A stretch of 64,000 nt of DNA from Saprospiraceae bacterium (GTDB lineage: Bacteria; Bacteroidota; Bacteroidia; Chitinophagales; Saprospiraceae): the NCBI GenBank assembly GCA_019638385.1, contig JAHBTW010000005.1, forward strand, positions 124,001 to 188,000, in the 5' to 3' direction. Positions 49,780 to 58,580 of the stretch are shown in pieces (the first letter of the stretch is position 1; each line of letters starts with the position of its first letter). A model generated the notes under the pieces. It saw nothing but the letters and a program-made list of their open reading frames with translations. It did not search any database and was not told the DNA's origin. The position numbers were made by a program, and so were the translations under genes.

Positions 49780-51435
49780 TCACAGCGAAACCCCCCGTTT
49801 CCAGGGGATAAAATCGTCTTGTCCGAGCCGAACGGCGGCTGTTTCTGTTTCGCCGCTTGCCACCCGGATGACGTACTCAAGCAGGGCCTCGGCGGCTTCG
49901 GGTATCGTGGTGTCGCCGGTGATGACACCGCCCGCGTCGAAGTCAATGATGTCGGGCATGCGTTGAGCCAAGACCGTATTGCTCGACACTTTGACGACGG
50001 GCGCTACCGGATTGCCCGTAGGGGTGCCCAGACCGGTAGTGAACAGCACGATGTTGGCGCCGGCGCCCACTTCGGCGGTCGTACTCTCCACGTCGTTGCC
50101 GGGCGTGCAAACCAAGTTCAGCCCCGGCCGGGTGACCCTTTCGGGATAATCGAGTACATCGGCTATGGGCGAGGTACCGCCTTTTTTGGCCGCTCCTGCC
50201 GACTTGATGGCGTCGGTGATGAGTCCGTCGCGGATGTTGCCCGGCGAGGGATTCATATCAAACCCGCTGCCCACGGCCTGTGCGCGGCGGTTGTAGGCGC
50301 TCATCAGTTCGGAAAATCGCGCAGCGGTGGCGGTATCGGCGCAGCGGTCGCAGAGTTCCTGCTCCACCCCGCAGAGTTCCGGAAATTCGGCTAGAATGAC
50401 CGAGCCGCCCAGCGCCACCAGTATATCCGATACATGCCCCAGCACCGGATTGGCCGATATGCCGGAAAACCCGTCGGAGCCGCCGCATTCCAACCCGATG
50501 CATAGTTGCGACAGCGGAGCGGGCCGGCGTTCGAGGCGATTGGCTTCCGCCAAACCGGCGAATGTTTGCCGGAGTGCACTCGTCAGCAGCTCGCTTTCCG
50601 TACCCGATTTTTGCTGTTCCAACACCACCAAAGGTTTTTGAAAGCCCGGGTCGCGGCGGCGGATTTCGTCCATCAGCATGGGAATCTGCGCGTTCTGACA
50701 GCCCAGACTCAACACCGTAGCGCCGGCCGTATTGGGGTGCGTAATGTAGCCCGCCAGCAATCCGCAAAGGGCCTGCGCATCCTGCCGGGTGCCGCCGCAG
50801 CCGCCGTTGTGAGTGAGGAATTTCACGCCGTCCACGTTGGGGAACAAGCGTCGGCTCGCTATCGCAGCGGAAGGCGGCAGCAATTCCATTTCCGTGAGTT
50901 CGGCGGGCGTTTTGCCGTTGCGGTGCGCATCTGCGAGTTGGCGGCTGAGGCTGCGGTAATCGCTTTTTTTGCCGTAGCCCAATTCGGCCTCCAGCGCCTC
51001 GCGCAGCACGTCCACGTTGCGGTTTTCACAAAAAACCAATGGAATGACCAACCAGTGATTGGCCGTGCCCACCCGTCCATCGGCACGATGATAGCCCTTG
51101 AACGTGCGGTTTTGCCAATGCGACACATCGGGTGCGGCCCAGGCGAGCGCGGCCTTTCCGCCGATGAAAAAGCCTTCGGTGGCGTGTTTCAGATTGTCGG
51201 TAGTGAGCAGTCCGCCCTCCGGAATGGCCGTTTGCGCTTTGCCCACCAACACGCCGTACATGCGCACTGCATCGCCGGGCTGCAAGGCATGAGCGGCAAA
51301 TTTGTGCTTGGCCGGCACGGCCTCCGCCGTCGTCCAAACGCGCCCGTCGGCCTGCACGGTTTCGCCTTTCTGCAAATCGGTGAGCGCCACCACGGCGTTA
51401 TCCGATGAGTGTATCAGCAGTGCTTTTCGTTTCAT
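49780..51435 (-). CDS. uxaA: Altronate dehydratase
   Basis: Dehydrates D-altronate to 2-keto-3-deoxygluconate. The 551 residues hold an N-terminal SAF domain (about 5-95) and the C-terminal galactarate/altronate dehydratase domain. Signatures: GYHRADGRVGTANHWLVIP (about 113-131), FLTHNGGCGGTRQDAQALC with iron-binding Cys (about 207-225), CIGLECGGSDGFSGISANP (about 322-340) and GNPVAPVVKVSSN. Its start lies 38 bases inside the 3' end of uxaB, so translation is coupled. This is the single-chain form, as in E. coli UxaA. Confidence 0.96.
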   Translation of the reverse strand: MKRKALLIHSSDNAVVALTDLQKGETVQADGRVWTTAEAVPAKHKFAAHALQPGDAVRMYGVLVGKAQTAIPEGGLLTTDNLKHATEGFFIGGKAALAWAAPDVSHWQNRTFKGYHRADGRVGTANHWLVIPLVFCENRNVDVLREALEAELGYGKKSDYRSLSRQLADAHRNGKTPAELTEMELLPPSAAIASRRLFPNVDGVKFLTHNGGCGGTRQDAQALCGLLAGYITHPNTAGATVLSLGCQNAQIPMLMDEIRRRDPGFQKPLVVLEQQKSGTESELLTSALRQTFAGLAEANRLERRPAPLSQLCIGLECGGSDGFSGISANPVLGHVSDILVALGGSVILAEFPELCGVEQELCDRCADTATAARFSELMSAYNRRAQAVGSGFDMNPSPGNIRDGLITDAIKSAGAAKKGGTSPIADVLDYPERVTRPGLNLVCTPGNDVESTTAEVGAGANIVLFTTGLGTPTGNPVAPVVKVSSNTVLAQRMPDIIDFDAGGVITGDTTIPEAAEALLEYVIRVASGETETAAVRLGQDDFIPWKRGVSL

Positions 51436-52885
51436 GTTTTTCTTGTAACCACCTTTGAACGGTCTGTCGGGCGCCCGCTTCCAAAATTTGATGTACGTAT
51501 TGCAGCACGGTTTCCGAAAATCCCGGCAGCGCGCTCAGGTCGGTTCCCCAGCGTTCGCTATCGGACAGCGTTTCCTGCACCATCTCTTCGGGTGAGGAGC
51601 TTTGCCATTTTTCATAAAAATAACCCGCCGCGTCATCCTCCACCGTGGCCTGTGGATGGCGATAGAAAGTAAGAAAAGCGGCCAATCCGAGCGCCATACC
51701 CTGAGGCGGCGCTACCTGTGTCCGGTAGTATTCCGCCAAAAGTGGAACCACCCGCATGCGCATTTTGGAGGCGTATTGCGCAGTGATGTTGAGCCAGCGA
51801 TGCTCCACAAAAGGATTGCGAAAGCGGTCGAGTACCTGCCGTCCGAAGGTTTCGGCCTCGCCGGGCGGCAGGGCGCATGGAATGGCCGGCGCGATCTCGT
51901 CGAGCATGAGTTGTTCCACAAAAGCGGCCATGCCGGCATCGTTCATGGCCTCGCTCACCGTGGTGAAACCGGCCTGCCAGGCCAACCCGCAACTGAGGGT
52001 ATGCGTGCCGTTGAGCAGGCGCAATTTGCGTTCGCGAAAGCGGCTGATGTCGGGCGCTATGACGACTGCATCGGGCACGGCTTTTTGAAACGACAACGAA
52101 GCAGCCACGCGCTCATCGCCTTCAATGGCCCAAAAACAATACGGCTCGCTCACCGTGAGCAGCTCGTCGCGGTAGCCGAGTTCGGCTGTTATGTCGGTGG
52201 CTTGCGCTGCGGGCGGCGTTCCGGGTACGATGCGATCCACCAAAGAATTGCAAAAAACACAGGCGCTTTCCACCCACTCGATGAAAGGCAGTTCCAAGCG
52301 GTTGAGGTGCGCCAGTTCAAACACGATAGACTCCAGCCGCTTGCCGTTGTCGGGGATCAGCTCGGTGGGCACGATGACCACGCCCATACCCAAATCGCCG
52401 GAAAAGGCTAAGTAGCGCGCGTGCAAAAAGGCGAGCAGCTTGCCCGGAAAAGAGAGGGGCGGACTCTGCCGCACATCCTCACGCACTAACTGAATGCCGA
52501 CCTCGGTGGTATTGGAAATGACAATGCGCATCTGCGGATCAGCGGCGCAGGCCAGCACCTCCGCCCAGTCGCGGTTGGCCGACAGCACCCGGCTGATGGC
52601 CGTGCAAACGGAATTGCGGTGTACGGTCTGCCCGTTTTCGACGCCCCGCGTACAGAGGGTGTAGAGGTTGTCTTGTTTATCAAATGCGCCGGCATCGCCG
52701 CGGTCGGTAGATTTCACCACCACCACCCGGCCGTTGAAAATGCCCTGCCGGTTGGCCTTGTCAATGAGGTAGTCGGGCAGGCCGCGCAGCAGCACGCCGG
52801 TGCCGAATTGCAGCACCTTTTCCGGGAGGCTCATCAGAGCGGCTTGCGGTGTTCCGGCGAGGTATTTTTTGGATAATTGTTCCAT
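51398..52885 (-). CDS. uxaB: Tagaturonate reductase
   Basis: An NADH-dependent reductase of D-tagaturonate to D-altronate, of the polyol dehydrogenase family. It has 495 residues. EKVLQFGTGVLLRGLPDYLI (about 22-41) is the nucleotide-binding start, VVVVKSTDRGD and SNTTEVGIQL follow, and KLRLLNGTHTLSCGLAWQAG (about 285-304) contains the catalytic Lys and Asn/His region. The coding end overlaps uxaA by 38 bases. The gene is separated by only six bases from the GH105 fusion gene upstream. Confidence 0.96.
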   Translation of the reverse strand: MEQLSKKYLAGTPQAALMSLPEKVLQFGTGVLLRGLPDYLIDKANRQGIFNGRVVVVKSTDRGDAGAFDKQDNLYTLCTRGVENGQTVHRNSVCTAISRVLSANRDWAEVLACAADPQMRIVISNTTEVGIQLVREDVRQSPPLSFPGKLLAFLHARYLAFSGDLGMGVVIVPTELIPDNGKRLESIVFELAHLNRLELPFIEWVESACVFCNSLVDRIVPGTPPAAQATDITAELGYRDELLTVSEPYCFWAIEGDERVAASLSFQKAVPDAVVIAPDISRFRERKLRLLNGTHTLSCGLAWQAGFTTVSEAMNDAGMAAFVEQLMLDEIAPAIPCALPPGEAETFGRQVLDRFRNPFVEHRWLNITAQYASKMRMRVVPLLAEYYRTQVAPPQGMALGLAAFLTFYRHPQATVEDDAAGYFYEKWQSSSPEEMVQETLSDSERWGTDLSALPGFSETVLQYVHQILEAGARQTVQRWLQEKHETKSTADTLIG

Positions 52886-52891
52886 GGCAGG

Positions 52892-55156
52892 TCAGATTTT
52901 GAGCGCTTGCCGCGCAAACAGTTTCCACTCGCCGCTTTGCTTGGTCCACACGGTCAGGATGGACAATTGTATCGTGCCGGGCGCTTTGCCGGCATCATGG
53001 GTGTTGGCCGAAAGGAAGTGCCGCGCCACAGCCGTATCGCCGTTCACGCGCACGCATTGGTCGCTCAGCGTGATGGCGGTGAATTTGGATCGGCCGCTCG
53101 CGAGGCTTTCCACAAAAGCAGCTTTGTCTTCGGTTTTGCCACTCGAATGGCCGTAGCTCAGCCCCTCGGCGGCTATGTTGTCCAATGCTTTCCGCTCGCC
53201 GGAGAGCATGGCCTGCCGGAGTTGCTCCACGGCTTGCTCTACGGCGGCAACCTCCGGTTGAGAGGGCTGAGACACCCCGAGCAGCCAATGAGCGAGGTCG
53301 CGGGCGGCATTAAAATTGTCGTATTCAGCGGGCAGGCGCTTGCCGTCCACATACTCGTTGTATAGCCAGGGGTCGCCGAGCGCAAATACGCGGCCTTTAC
53401 CGTAATCGGTGCGCGCCATGATGACGTCCTGCCCTTCGGCGAGCACGATGCGGGCGGGCGGGCGCACTTCGAGTATGCTGATTTCTTTGATAAACAACTT
53501 AGACGAGCTGCGGAAAATGGAATGCCCCGACGGCACGGGGAAAGCGCCCTGCTCGTACTGATTGTTTTTCACCATGCTGCGGTTTTTGTTGGAAAATTGA
53601 ATACCGAACGCTCCGGCAAGGCGGTTGAAATGGGGTATCTCGCAGTTGGAAGTGTCGTTGGCAAAGAGTACCAGCGTACCGCCGTTTTCCACCCAGGTTT
53701 TGAGCGCGGCAATGTGTTCGTCCTGAACGAAGTTGGGGTTGGCGGTTTCTTTGTGCGTATCGGGATCCACGATGATGAACACGTCGGCGTCTTTCAGGTT
53801 GGCGGCGGTGGGCGCATCGTCCAAAGAGGCTGTTTGAGCGCCGAGGTCGCGGAAAATCTGTCCCCACCATGCAAAGCCGGAATCGGTGAGGTCTTCCCAT
53901 ATATAATGGTAGCGTTGGCCGTTGCGGTATTCGTTGTTGAAATATCGGTCGAGCAATACGGTTTTGCCGAGGCCCGGCCGCGCCGCTTCCCAGCGCTCCA
54001 TTTCCAGCCCGGCGAGGATGAAGGGCGCAGCGCCTTTGATGTCGTCACGGCGAACGGGTTCGGAAATATAGTATTGAAAACTGCCGTCTCGGTAGGGGTC
54101 GCCGCCCAGTCCGGCCACGCTGCACACTTTGTCCAAGTGCCAGGAACCGTCGGGGTCTTGCACCATAAATTCGCGGAGGATGCCCGCGTAGGCTTTTTGC
54201 GCCACGCCGGCAAATCGCTTATCCAAATAGCCCATCCGGGCGCCTTTCATCAGGGCGTAAGCAAACATACTGGAAGCGGATGCCTCGCGGTAGTTGCCCG
54301 GCTCGCCGGCTTTGTCTAATACCTGATACCATACGCCGGTTTTGGGATCTTGTACTTTTTCGACGGCATCGGCGAGACGGCTGAGGATGGCAATGATTTC
54401 GTTGCGGCGGGGATGGGTTTCGGGATAGTAGTCGAGCACATCCACCAAAGCCATTGCGTACCAGCCCATCGCACGGCCCCAGAAGTGAGGAGATCGGCCG
54501 TTTTTTTTGTCGGCCCAGCGCTGCTTGCGGCTTTCGTCCCAGGCGTGATAGAGCAGGCCGGTTTTGGCGTCGCGGGCATTTTTTTCCATCCAAACAAACT
54601 GATTGGCGATGTCGTTGAAGTTGTCCGGTTCGTTGAACAACACGGCATACTCGGCATAAAACGGCTGAGCCATGTACAGGCCGTCGAGCCACATTTGCCA
54701 GGGGTAGCGCTGTTTGTGCCAGTAACCGCCTTCCTTTGTGCGAGGGTGCTGTGCGAGTTGCTTGCGCAGGGTTTGGGTCACGGCGAGGTACTTTTGCTGT
54801 CGAGTTTGTTGCCACAACAGCAGGGCCGGCCGCCCCGGCGTGACGTGGTCAATGTTGTACAACGCCATATTATATGTGCGGATGCTGCCGTCGTTTTGCA
54901 CAAAAAAATCCATTTGCTTCTGTATGTAGCGGTAGTAATCGCCGTGGCCGGTTTGCCGCCACAGTTGCTCCAGACTTTTGAGGTACAGCCCCAACTCGTA
55001 GTCCCATTTGGTGGGTTTGGAATGGTCGTAAGTAAAGGAGTCCCGGTGGGTGCTCATCAGCGTATGCGCCATGCGCGCCGACCACTCGGCAGGCGATTGC
55101 GCCCCAAGCGCCGTTGTGCTCAGCAGTAAAAGGAATGTGATGTTGCGTATTGTCAT
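52892..55156 (-). CDS. GH105 unsaturated uronyl hydrolase fused to DUF4350 and NTF2-like domains
   Basis: A 754-residue secreted three-domain protein. It has a signal peptide (MTIRNITFLLLLSTTALGAQ). Residues about 25-390 form a GH88/GH105 (alpha/alpha)6 domain: WQMWLDGLYMAQPFYAEYAV holds the likely catalytic Asp, and PHFWGRAMGWYAMALVDVLD is a family signature. It removes unsaturated galacturonyl residues from rhamnogalacturonan or pectin fragments. Residues about 395-625 are a DUF4350/glutamine-amidotransferase-like domain (DVFIIVDPDTHKE, LVLFANDTSNCEIPHFNRL). Residues about 630-754 are an NTF2/DUF4440-like domain. The last addition is unusual. Start 55156 was chosen for the signal peptide. 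Confidence 0.93.
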   Translation of the reverse strand: MTIRNITFLLLLSTTALGAQSPAEWSARMAHTLMSTHRDSFTYDHSKPTKWDYELGLYLKSLEQLWRQTGHGDYYRYIQKQMDFFVQNDGSIRTYNMALYNIDHVTPGRPALLLWQQTRQQKYLAVTQTLRKQLAQHPRTKEGGYWHKQRYPWQMWLDGLYMAQPFYAEYAVLFNEPDNFNDIANQFVWMEKNARDAKTGLLYHAWDESRKQRWADKKNGRSPHFWGRAMGWYAMALVDVLDYYPETHPRRNEIIAILSRLADAVEKVQDPKTGVWYQVLDKAGEPGNYREASASSMFAYALMKGARMGYLDKRFAGVAQKAYAGILREFMVQDPDGSWHLDKVCSVAGLGGDPYRDGSFQYYISEPVRRDDIKGAAPFILAGLEMERWEAARPGLGKTVLLDRYFNNEYRNGQRYHYIWEDLTDSGFAWWGQIFRDLGAQTASLDDAPTAANLKDADVFIIVDPDTHKETANPNFVQDEHIAALKTWVENGGTLVLFANDTSNCEIPHFNRLAGAFGIQFSNKNRSMVKNNQYEQGAFPVPSGHSIFRSSSKLFIKEISILEVRPPARIVLAEGQDVIMARTDYGKGRVFALGDPWLYNEYVDGKRLPAEYDNFNAARDLAHWLLGVSQPSQPEVAAVEQAVEQLRQAMLSGERKALDNIAAEGLSYGHSSGKTEDKAAFVESLASGRSKFTAITLSDQCVRVNGDTAVARHFLSANTHDAGKAPGTIQLSILTVWTKQSGEWKLFARQALKI

Positions 55157-55186
55157 TGTTGTGTCTTTTGTCTTGTAAGTACTATA

Positions 55187-55252
55187 AGCTGCGAATAAGT
55201 ACCGCTCGAAAACTCGAACCACGCCTCGGCGTGGTCGAAGCTCGCAGCTAAA
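55187..55252. repeat. ACCACGCC-TC-GGCGTGGT hairpin with CGAGCT words
   Basis: A perfect 8-base palindromic hairpin (55218-55225 / 55228-55235) is flanked by GCTCGAAAACTCGA and CGAAGCTCGCAGCT. The same core occurs at 60446-60467 and, split, at 12458/12605. Confidence 0.78.
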
Positions 55253-55256
55253 AAAA

Positions 55257-57707
55257 CTATTCCACCGTAATCAGCTCCGCCGGCACGCCCTCGCCGCGCA
55301 GGATGCCCAGCGCGGATACATTGCTGCGACTGAAATGCAGCGCGCCGTTTTGCTTGCCTTCCACCCGCAGCCCTTTTTGCGCCTTGCCGGCAATATTCAA
55401 TCCGTCGAAGCGGATGTTGCGGCTGTTGAGCACCAGCACAGCGGGCTTGGTGGAAGTGGTTTCCAACTCGATATTGTTCAGGCGAAAGCCGTTGCTTTCC
55501 ACCAATGTGATACCGTTTTTGGCATAAAAAGAGCAGTTTTCAATCAATACTTCCTGCACGTTCATCTCCGGCAGACCTTGTGCATAGATGGCATGATCGG
55601 CGCCGCGACAGGATACGTTGCGGATGAAAAAGCGCCGGAAAGCGGGCGTTGCTTCCGTCACAGGCAGCTTTTCCAACTCCGGGTCTTTGATGGCTTCATC
55701 GGCGGCCTTGCCGTTGTAGTACATGTCGAAGAGGATAGCCTCGTGCGGTATGTCGGTCATGGTGATGTCGGTGATGTAAATGTCTTCTACTGCGCCGCCG
55801 CGCCCGCGGGTGGTTTTGAATCGCAGACCGATGTCGGAACCGAGAAAGGTACAATCAGAGACGTAAATGTTGCGCACGCCTCCCGACATTTCCGAACCGA
55901 TGACGAACCCGCCGTGGGCTTTATACACCACACAGCCCCGCACAATGCCGTCGGAGGTGGGCACGCCCCGGCGGCGGCCTTCTGCATCGCGGCCCGATTT
56001 GAGGCACACGCCGTCGTCGCCGGTATCAAACACGCAGTTTTCGATGCGGAAGAATCGGGTACTTTCCACGTCCACGCCGTCGCCGTTTTGGGCGAAAGCC
56101 GGATTTTTCACCGTCACGTTTTGGAGCGTAAAATGCCGGCTCAGGAGCGTGTGCAGGGTCCAAGCCGGCGAGTTTTGGAAAGTCGGACCGTCTATCAATA
56201 CTTTATGGCATCGAATGATGGCTACCATGTTGGGCCGCAGAAACTCTTTGATTTCTTCAGATTTGGCCTCGTCGTAGCCCTGCGCAATGACGCCGGGGAG
56301 TTGTTTTTTGGAACCGAGCAGTGCGCGGTCGGTGGGGTACCAGGTTTCGCCGCGCTCGTCGAGTACGCCGCCCGATGCCACGTGTTTCTTCCATTCGCTG
56401 TCGGTCACTTTCGATTTTTTCAGCGGCCGCCAGGCCATGCCGGCGCCGTCGAGGATGCCCGTGCCGGTGAGGGCGGTGTTTTCCAAATCCATACCGGAAA
56501 TGGGCGACTGCCCGCGAATGGCATCCAGTCCTTCCCAGTTGGTGCGCACGAGCGGATACTGATCGGTGTCGTCGGAAAATTGAACCAAAGCGCCCTGTGC
56601 GATATGCAGGTTGACGTGGCTGCGCAACTTCAGCGGTCCGGTGAGCCACAGCCCTTGCGGAATGAGCGCCACGCCGCCGCCGCGCGCAGCGCAGGAGTCA
56701 ATGGCCGATTGTATGGCGCGGGTATTGAGCGTCAAGCCGCCGGCTTTGGCCCCGAAGTGCAGGATGTTGAAGGTATCTTTTTTGAAAACGGGCATATTGA
56801 CGATGGGCAATTCATACGCGTATTTTTCGGGGAAAGGGGATTTTTTCAAAAAACCACTCAGCGGAAGGCCCGATTCGCGCAAGCCCTCCGCCACCAGCGT
56901 GGCCATGTGCGCCGCACCGAACGGCGTAAAATGTGTATTGTCGGTTTTGCCTTCGGGGGCGCTTGGGTAAAGGCCGGCAGGCAGGTGCAGGAAGAGCGCT
57001 TTGGAATCTTCCGGGCCGAGTTGTTCGAGCAGGTTTTTGCTTTTTGCCCAAAGGTCAATGAGCGGCACTTTTTGCGCAGCGGCTACCTCACGGGCTACCT
57101 GCGGATAGTCGGCGTGTTTGTCCACAAAGCGGTTCTGCTCGTCAAAGTTGCGCCGCACCACGGGTGTGAGCAATATGGGCTGCGCGCCTTTGGCCCGTAC
57201 TTCGGTCACGAAGCGGGTCAGGTTTGTGCGGTAATCGGTTTGTGCGGGGGCGTAGCGCACCGGGTCGTCTGCTTTTTGGTCGTTGTGGCCAAATTGGATC
57301 AACACATAATCGCCGGGGCGCACGCGGGTCATCATCTTATCCCAATGCCCCAAATCGCGGAAACTCTTGGTGGAACGGCCGTTGACGGCATGGTTTTCAA
57401 ACTGTACGGCCGCCGCGTCGAAGTAGCCGGGCAGGATCATGCCCCAGCCGGTTTCAGGCGCTGCTTCGGGCGTTTTGTCGGCCATGGTGGAATCGCCGGC
57501 GAGGAAGACGCGGGGAGGGTCTTGGGGAGGGAGGAAAAAGGTTAAAGTAAAAAGTAAAAAGGTTAAAGGCGCTGCACCGAGCACTTGTCCTGAGCCTGCA
57601 CTGAGCTTGCACTGAGCAAAGTCGAAGGGCAAAGTCGAAGGGCGAAGTCGAAGGGCAGTCGAGGTGGGCCGGAGGATGTATTGGAGGATGAATTGTATAA
57701 TTTTCAT
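55257..57707 (-). CDS. Pectin-degrading fusion: CE12-like SGNH esterase plus GH28 polygalacturonase
   Basis: An 816-residue secreted bifunctional enzyme. Residues about 64-280 form an SGNH/GDSL esterase like rhamnogalacturonan acetylesterase (CE12): VFLAGDSTMADK (nucleophile Ser), NHAVNGRSTKSF, FGHNDQK and TDNTHFTPFGA (catalytic Asp/His). Residues about 310-800 form the GH28 right-handed helix: NGDGVDVEST, FDTGDDGVCLKSG (catalytic Asp pair), GGFVIGSEMSGG and LRFKTTRG. The first 14 residues precede a 128-base intergenic-type repeat read in frame; its TTTAACC part encodes LTFLLFTLTFFL, the only good signal-peptide core. An internal GTG at 57584 is a possible start. Confidence 0.94.
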   Translation of the reverse strand: MKIIQFILQYILRPTSTALRLRPSTLPFDFAQCKLSAGSGQVLGAAPLTFLLFTLTFFLPPQDPPRVFLAGDSTMADKTPEAAPETGWGMILPGYFDAAAVQFENHAVNGRSTKSFRDLGHWDKMMTRVRPGDYVLIQFGHNDQKADDPVRYAPAQTDYRTNLTRFVTEVRAKGAQPILLTPVVRRNFDEQNRFVDKHADYPQVAREVAAAQKVPLIDLWAKSKNLLEQLGPEDSKALFLHLPAGLYPSAPEGKTDNTHFTPFGAAHMATLVAEGLRESGLPLSGFLKKSPFPEKYAYELPIVNMPVFKKDTFNILHFGAKAGGLTLNTRAIQSAIDSCAARGGGVALIPQGLWLTGPLKLRSHVNLHIAQGALVQFSDDTDQYPLVRTNWEGLDAIRGQSPISGMDLENTALTGTGILDGAGMAWRPLKKSKVTDSEWKKHVASGGVLDERGETWYPTDRALLGSKKQLPGVIAQGYDEAKSEEIKEFLRPNMVAIIRCHKVLIDGPTFQNSPAWTLHTLLSRHFTLQNVTVKNPAFAQNGDGVDVESTRFFRIENCVFDTGDDGVCLKSGRDAEGRRRGVPTSDGIVRGCVVYKAHGGFVIGSEMSGGVRNIYVSDCTFLGSDIGLRFKTTRGRGGAVEDIYITDITMTDIPHEAILFDMYYNGKAADEAIKDPELEKLPVTEATPAFRRFFIRNVSCRGADHAIYAQGLPEMNVQEVLIENCSFYAKNGITLVESNGFRLNNIELETTSTKPAVLVLNSRNIRFDGLNIAGKAQKGLRVEGKQNGALHFSRSNVSALGILRGEGVPAELITVE
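57540..57667. repeat. Composite repeat copy C, inside the CE12-GH28 gene
   Basis: In minus orientation: CACCTCGACTGCCC, several CTTCGACTTTGCCC units, CTCAGTGCAAGCTCAGTGCA, GTGCTCGGTGCAGCGCC, then TTTAACC/TTTTTACT units. It is the same word order as copy A at 41537-41606, but it lies within a coding frame without interrupting it. Confidence 0.82.
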
Positions 57708-57719
57708 GTTGTCTGTTGT

Positions 57720-58550
57720 TTAGGCCAGGGCGTCCGGCGTTACGAAATCCATGTCGGCAAAGGACTGGTTTTCACCGGCCATTCCCCAAATAAAAGAATA
57801 CGCCATGGTGCCGCAGCCGGCATGAATGCTCCAGGGCGGCGAAATGACCGCCTGATGATTGCTCATCCACAGGTGGCGCGTTTGATCGGGTTGGCCCATG
57901 AGGTGTAGTACGCGCTGCCCTTCGGGAATGTCGAAGTAGCAATACACCTCCATGCGGCGGTCGTGGGTGTGCGGCGGCATGGTATTCCACACGCTGCCGC
58001 TTTCGAGTACGGTGAGGCCCATCACCAACTGACAGCTTGCGATGCCGTCGGGGTGGATGTATTTATAAATGGTGCGGGCGTTGGCGGTATCCTGTGCGCC
58101 GAGTTTGGCGGGCGCCGCGTCGGCAGCCGTCATGAGCCGGGTGGGATATTCGCGGTGCGCCGGAGCGCTGAGCAGAAAAAACCGGGCGGGATTGCCGGCA
58201 TCGGCGCTGCTGAAGGCTACCTGTTCTATGCCTTTTCCGAGGTAGAGGCAGTCCAATTTGTAGAGCGGGAAAGTATCTGCGCCGGTGCTCACCTGGCCCG
58301 GCCCACCGAGGTTGATGATGCCGAGTTCGCGGCGTTCCAAGAAGTAGGCGGCGCGGAGTTCGGGCACTTCGGGCAGGGATAGGGGCCGGTCGAGCGGCAT
58401 GGCCCCGCCGGCGATGACGCGGTCGTAATGGCTGTAAGTCAGTTGTGTGCGCCCGCCCTCGAAGATGGATTCGAGGAGGAAATTTTGCCGGAGCGCTTCC
58501 GTGTTCATGGTGGCAACTTCGAGGGGGCTGTTTGTGTGGCGTATTTGCAT
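57720..58550 (-). CDS. kduI: 5-dehydro-4-deoxy-D-glucuronate isomerase
   Basis: Isomerises the linear product of unsaturated galacturonate (5-keto-4-deoxyuronate) to 2,5-diketo-3-deoxygluconate. At 276 residues it matches the family. The cupin metal site is visible in MPPHTHDRRMEVYCYFDI (His, His and Glu ligands, about 193-210) and WSIHAGCGTMAYSFIWGM (last His, about 245). It precedes the GH28 fusion by 12 bases and follows kduD by 30 bases, so it belongs to one operon. Confidence 0.96.
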   Translation of the reverse strand: MQIRHTNSPLEVATMNTEALRQNFLLESIFEGGRTQLTYSHYDRVIAGGAMPLDRPLSLPEVPELRAAYFLERRELGIINLGGPGQVSTGADTFPLYKLDCLYLGKGIEQVAFSSADAGNPARFFLLSAPAHREYPTRLMTAADAAPAKLGAQDTANARTIYKYIHPDGIASCQLVMGLTVLESGSVWNTMPPHTHDRRMEVYCYFDIPEGQRVLHLMGQPDQTRHLWMSNHQAVISPPWSIHAGCGTMAYSFIWGMAGENQSFADMDFVTPDALA

Positions 58551-58580
58551 GTTAGTTTTTTTGTGTTTGATGAGATGGCG

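Noticed and set aside
55335..57545. A 736-residue open frame on the plus strand opposite the GH28 fusion gene
   Set aside because: It mirrors the codon structure of the real gene, is rich in Arg/His/Gly with no domain motif, and the minus-strand protein has complete catalytic signatures.
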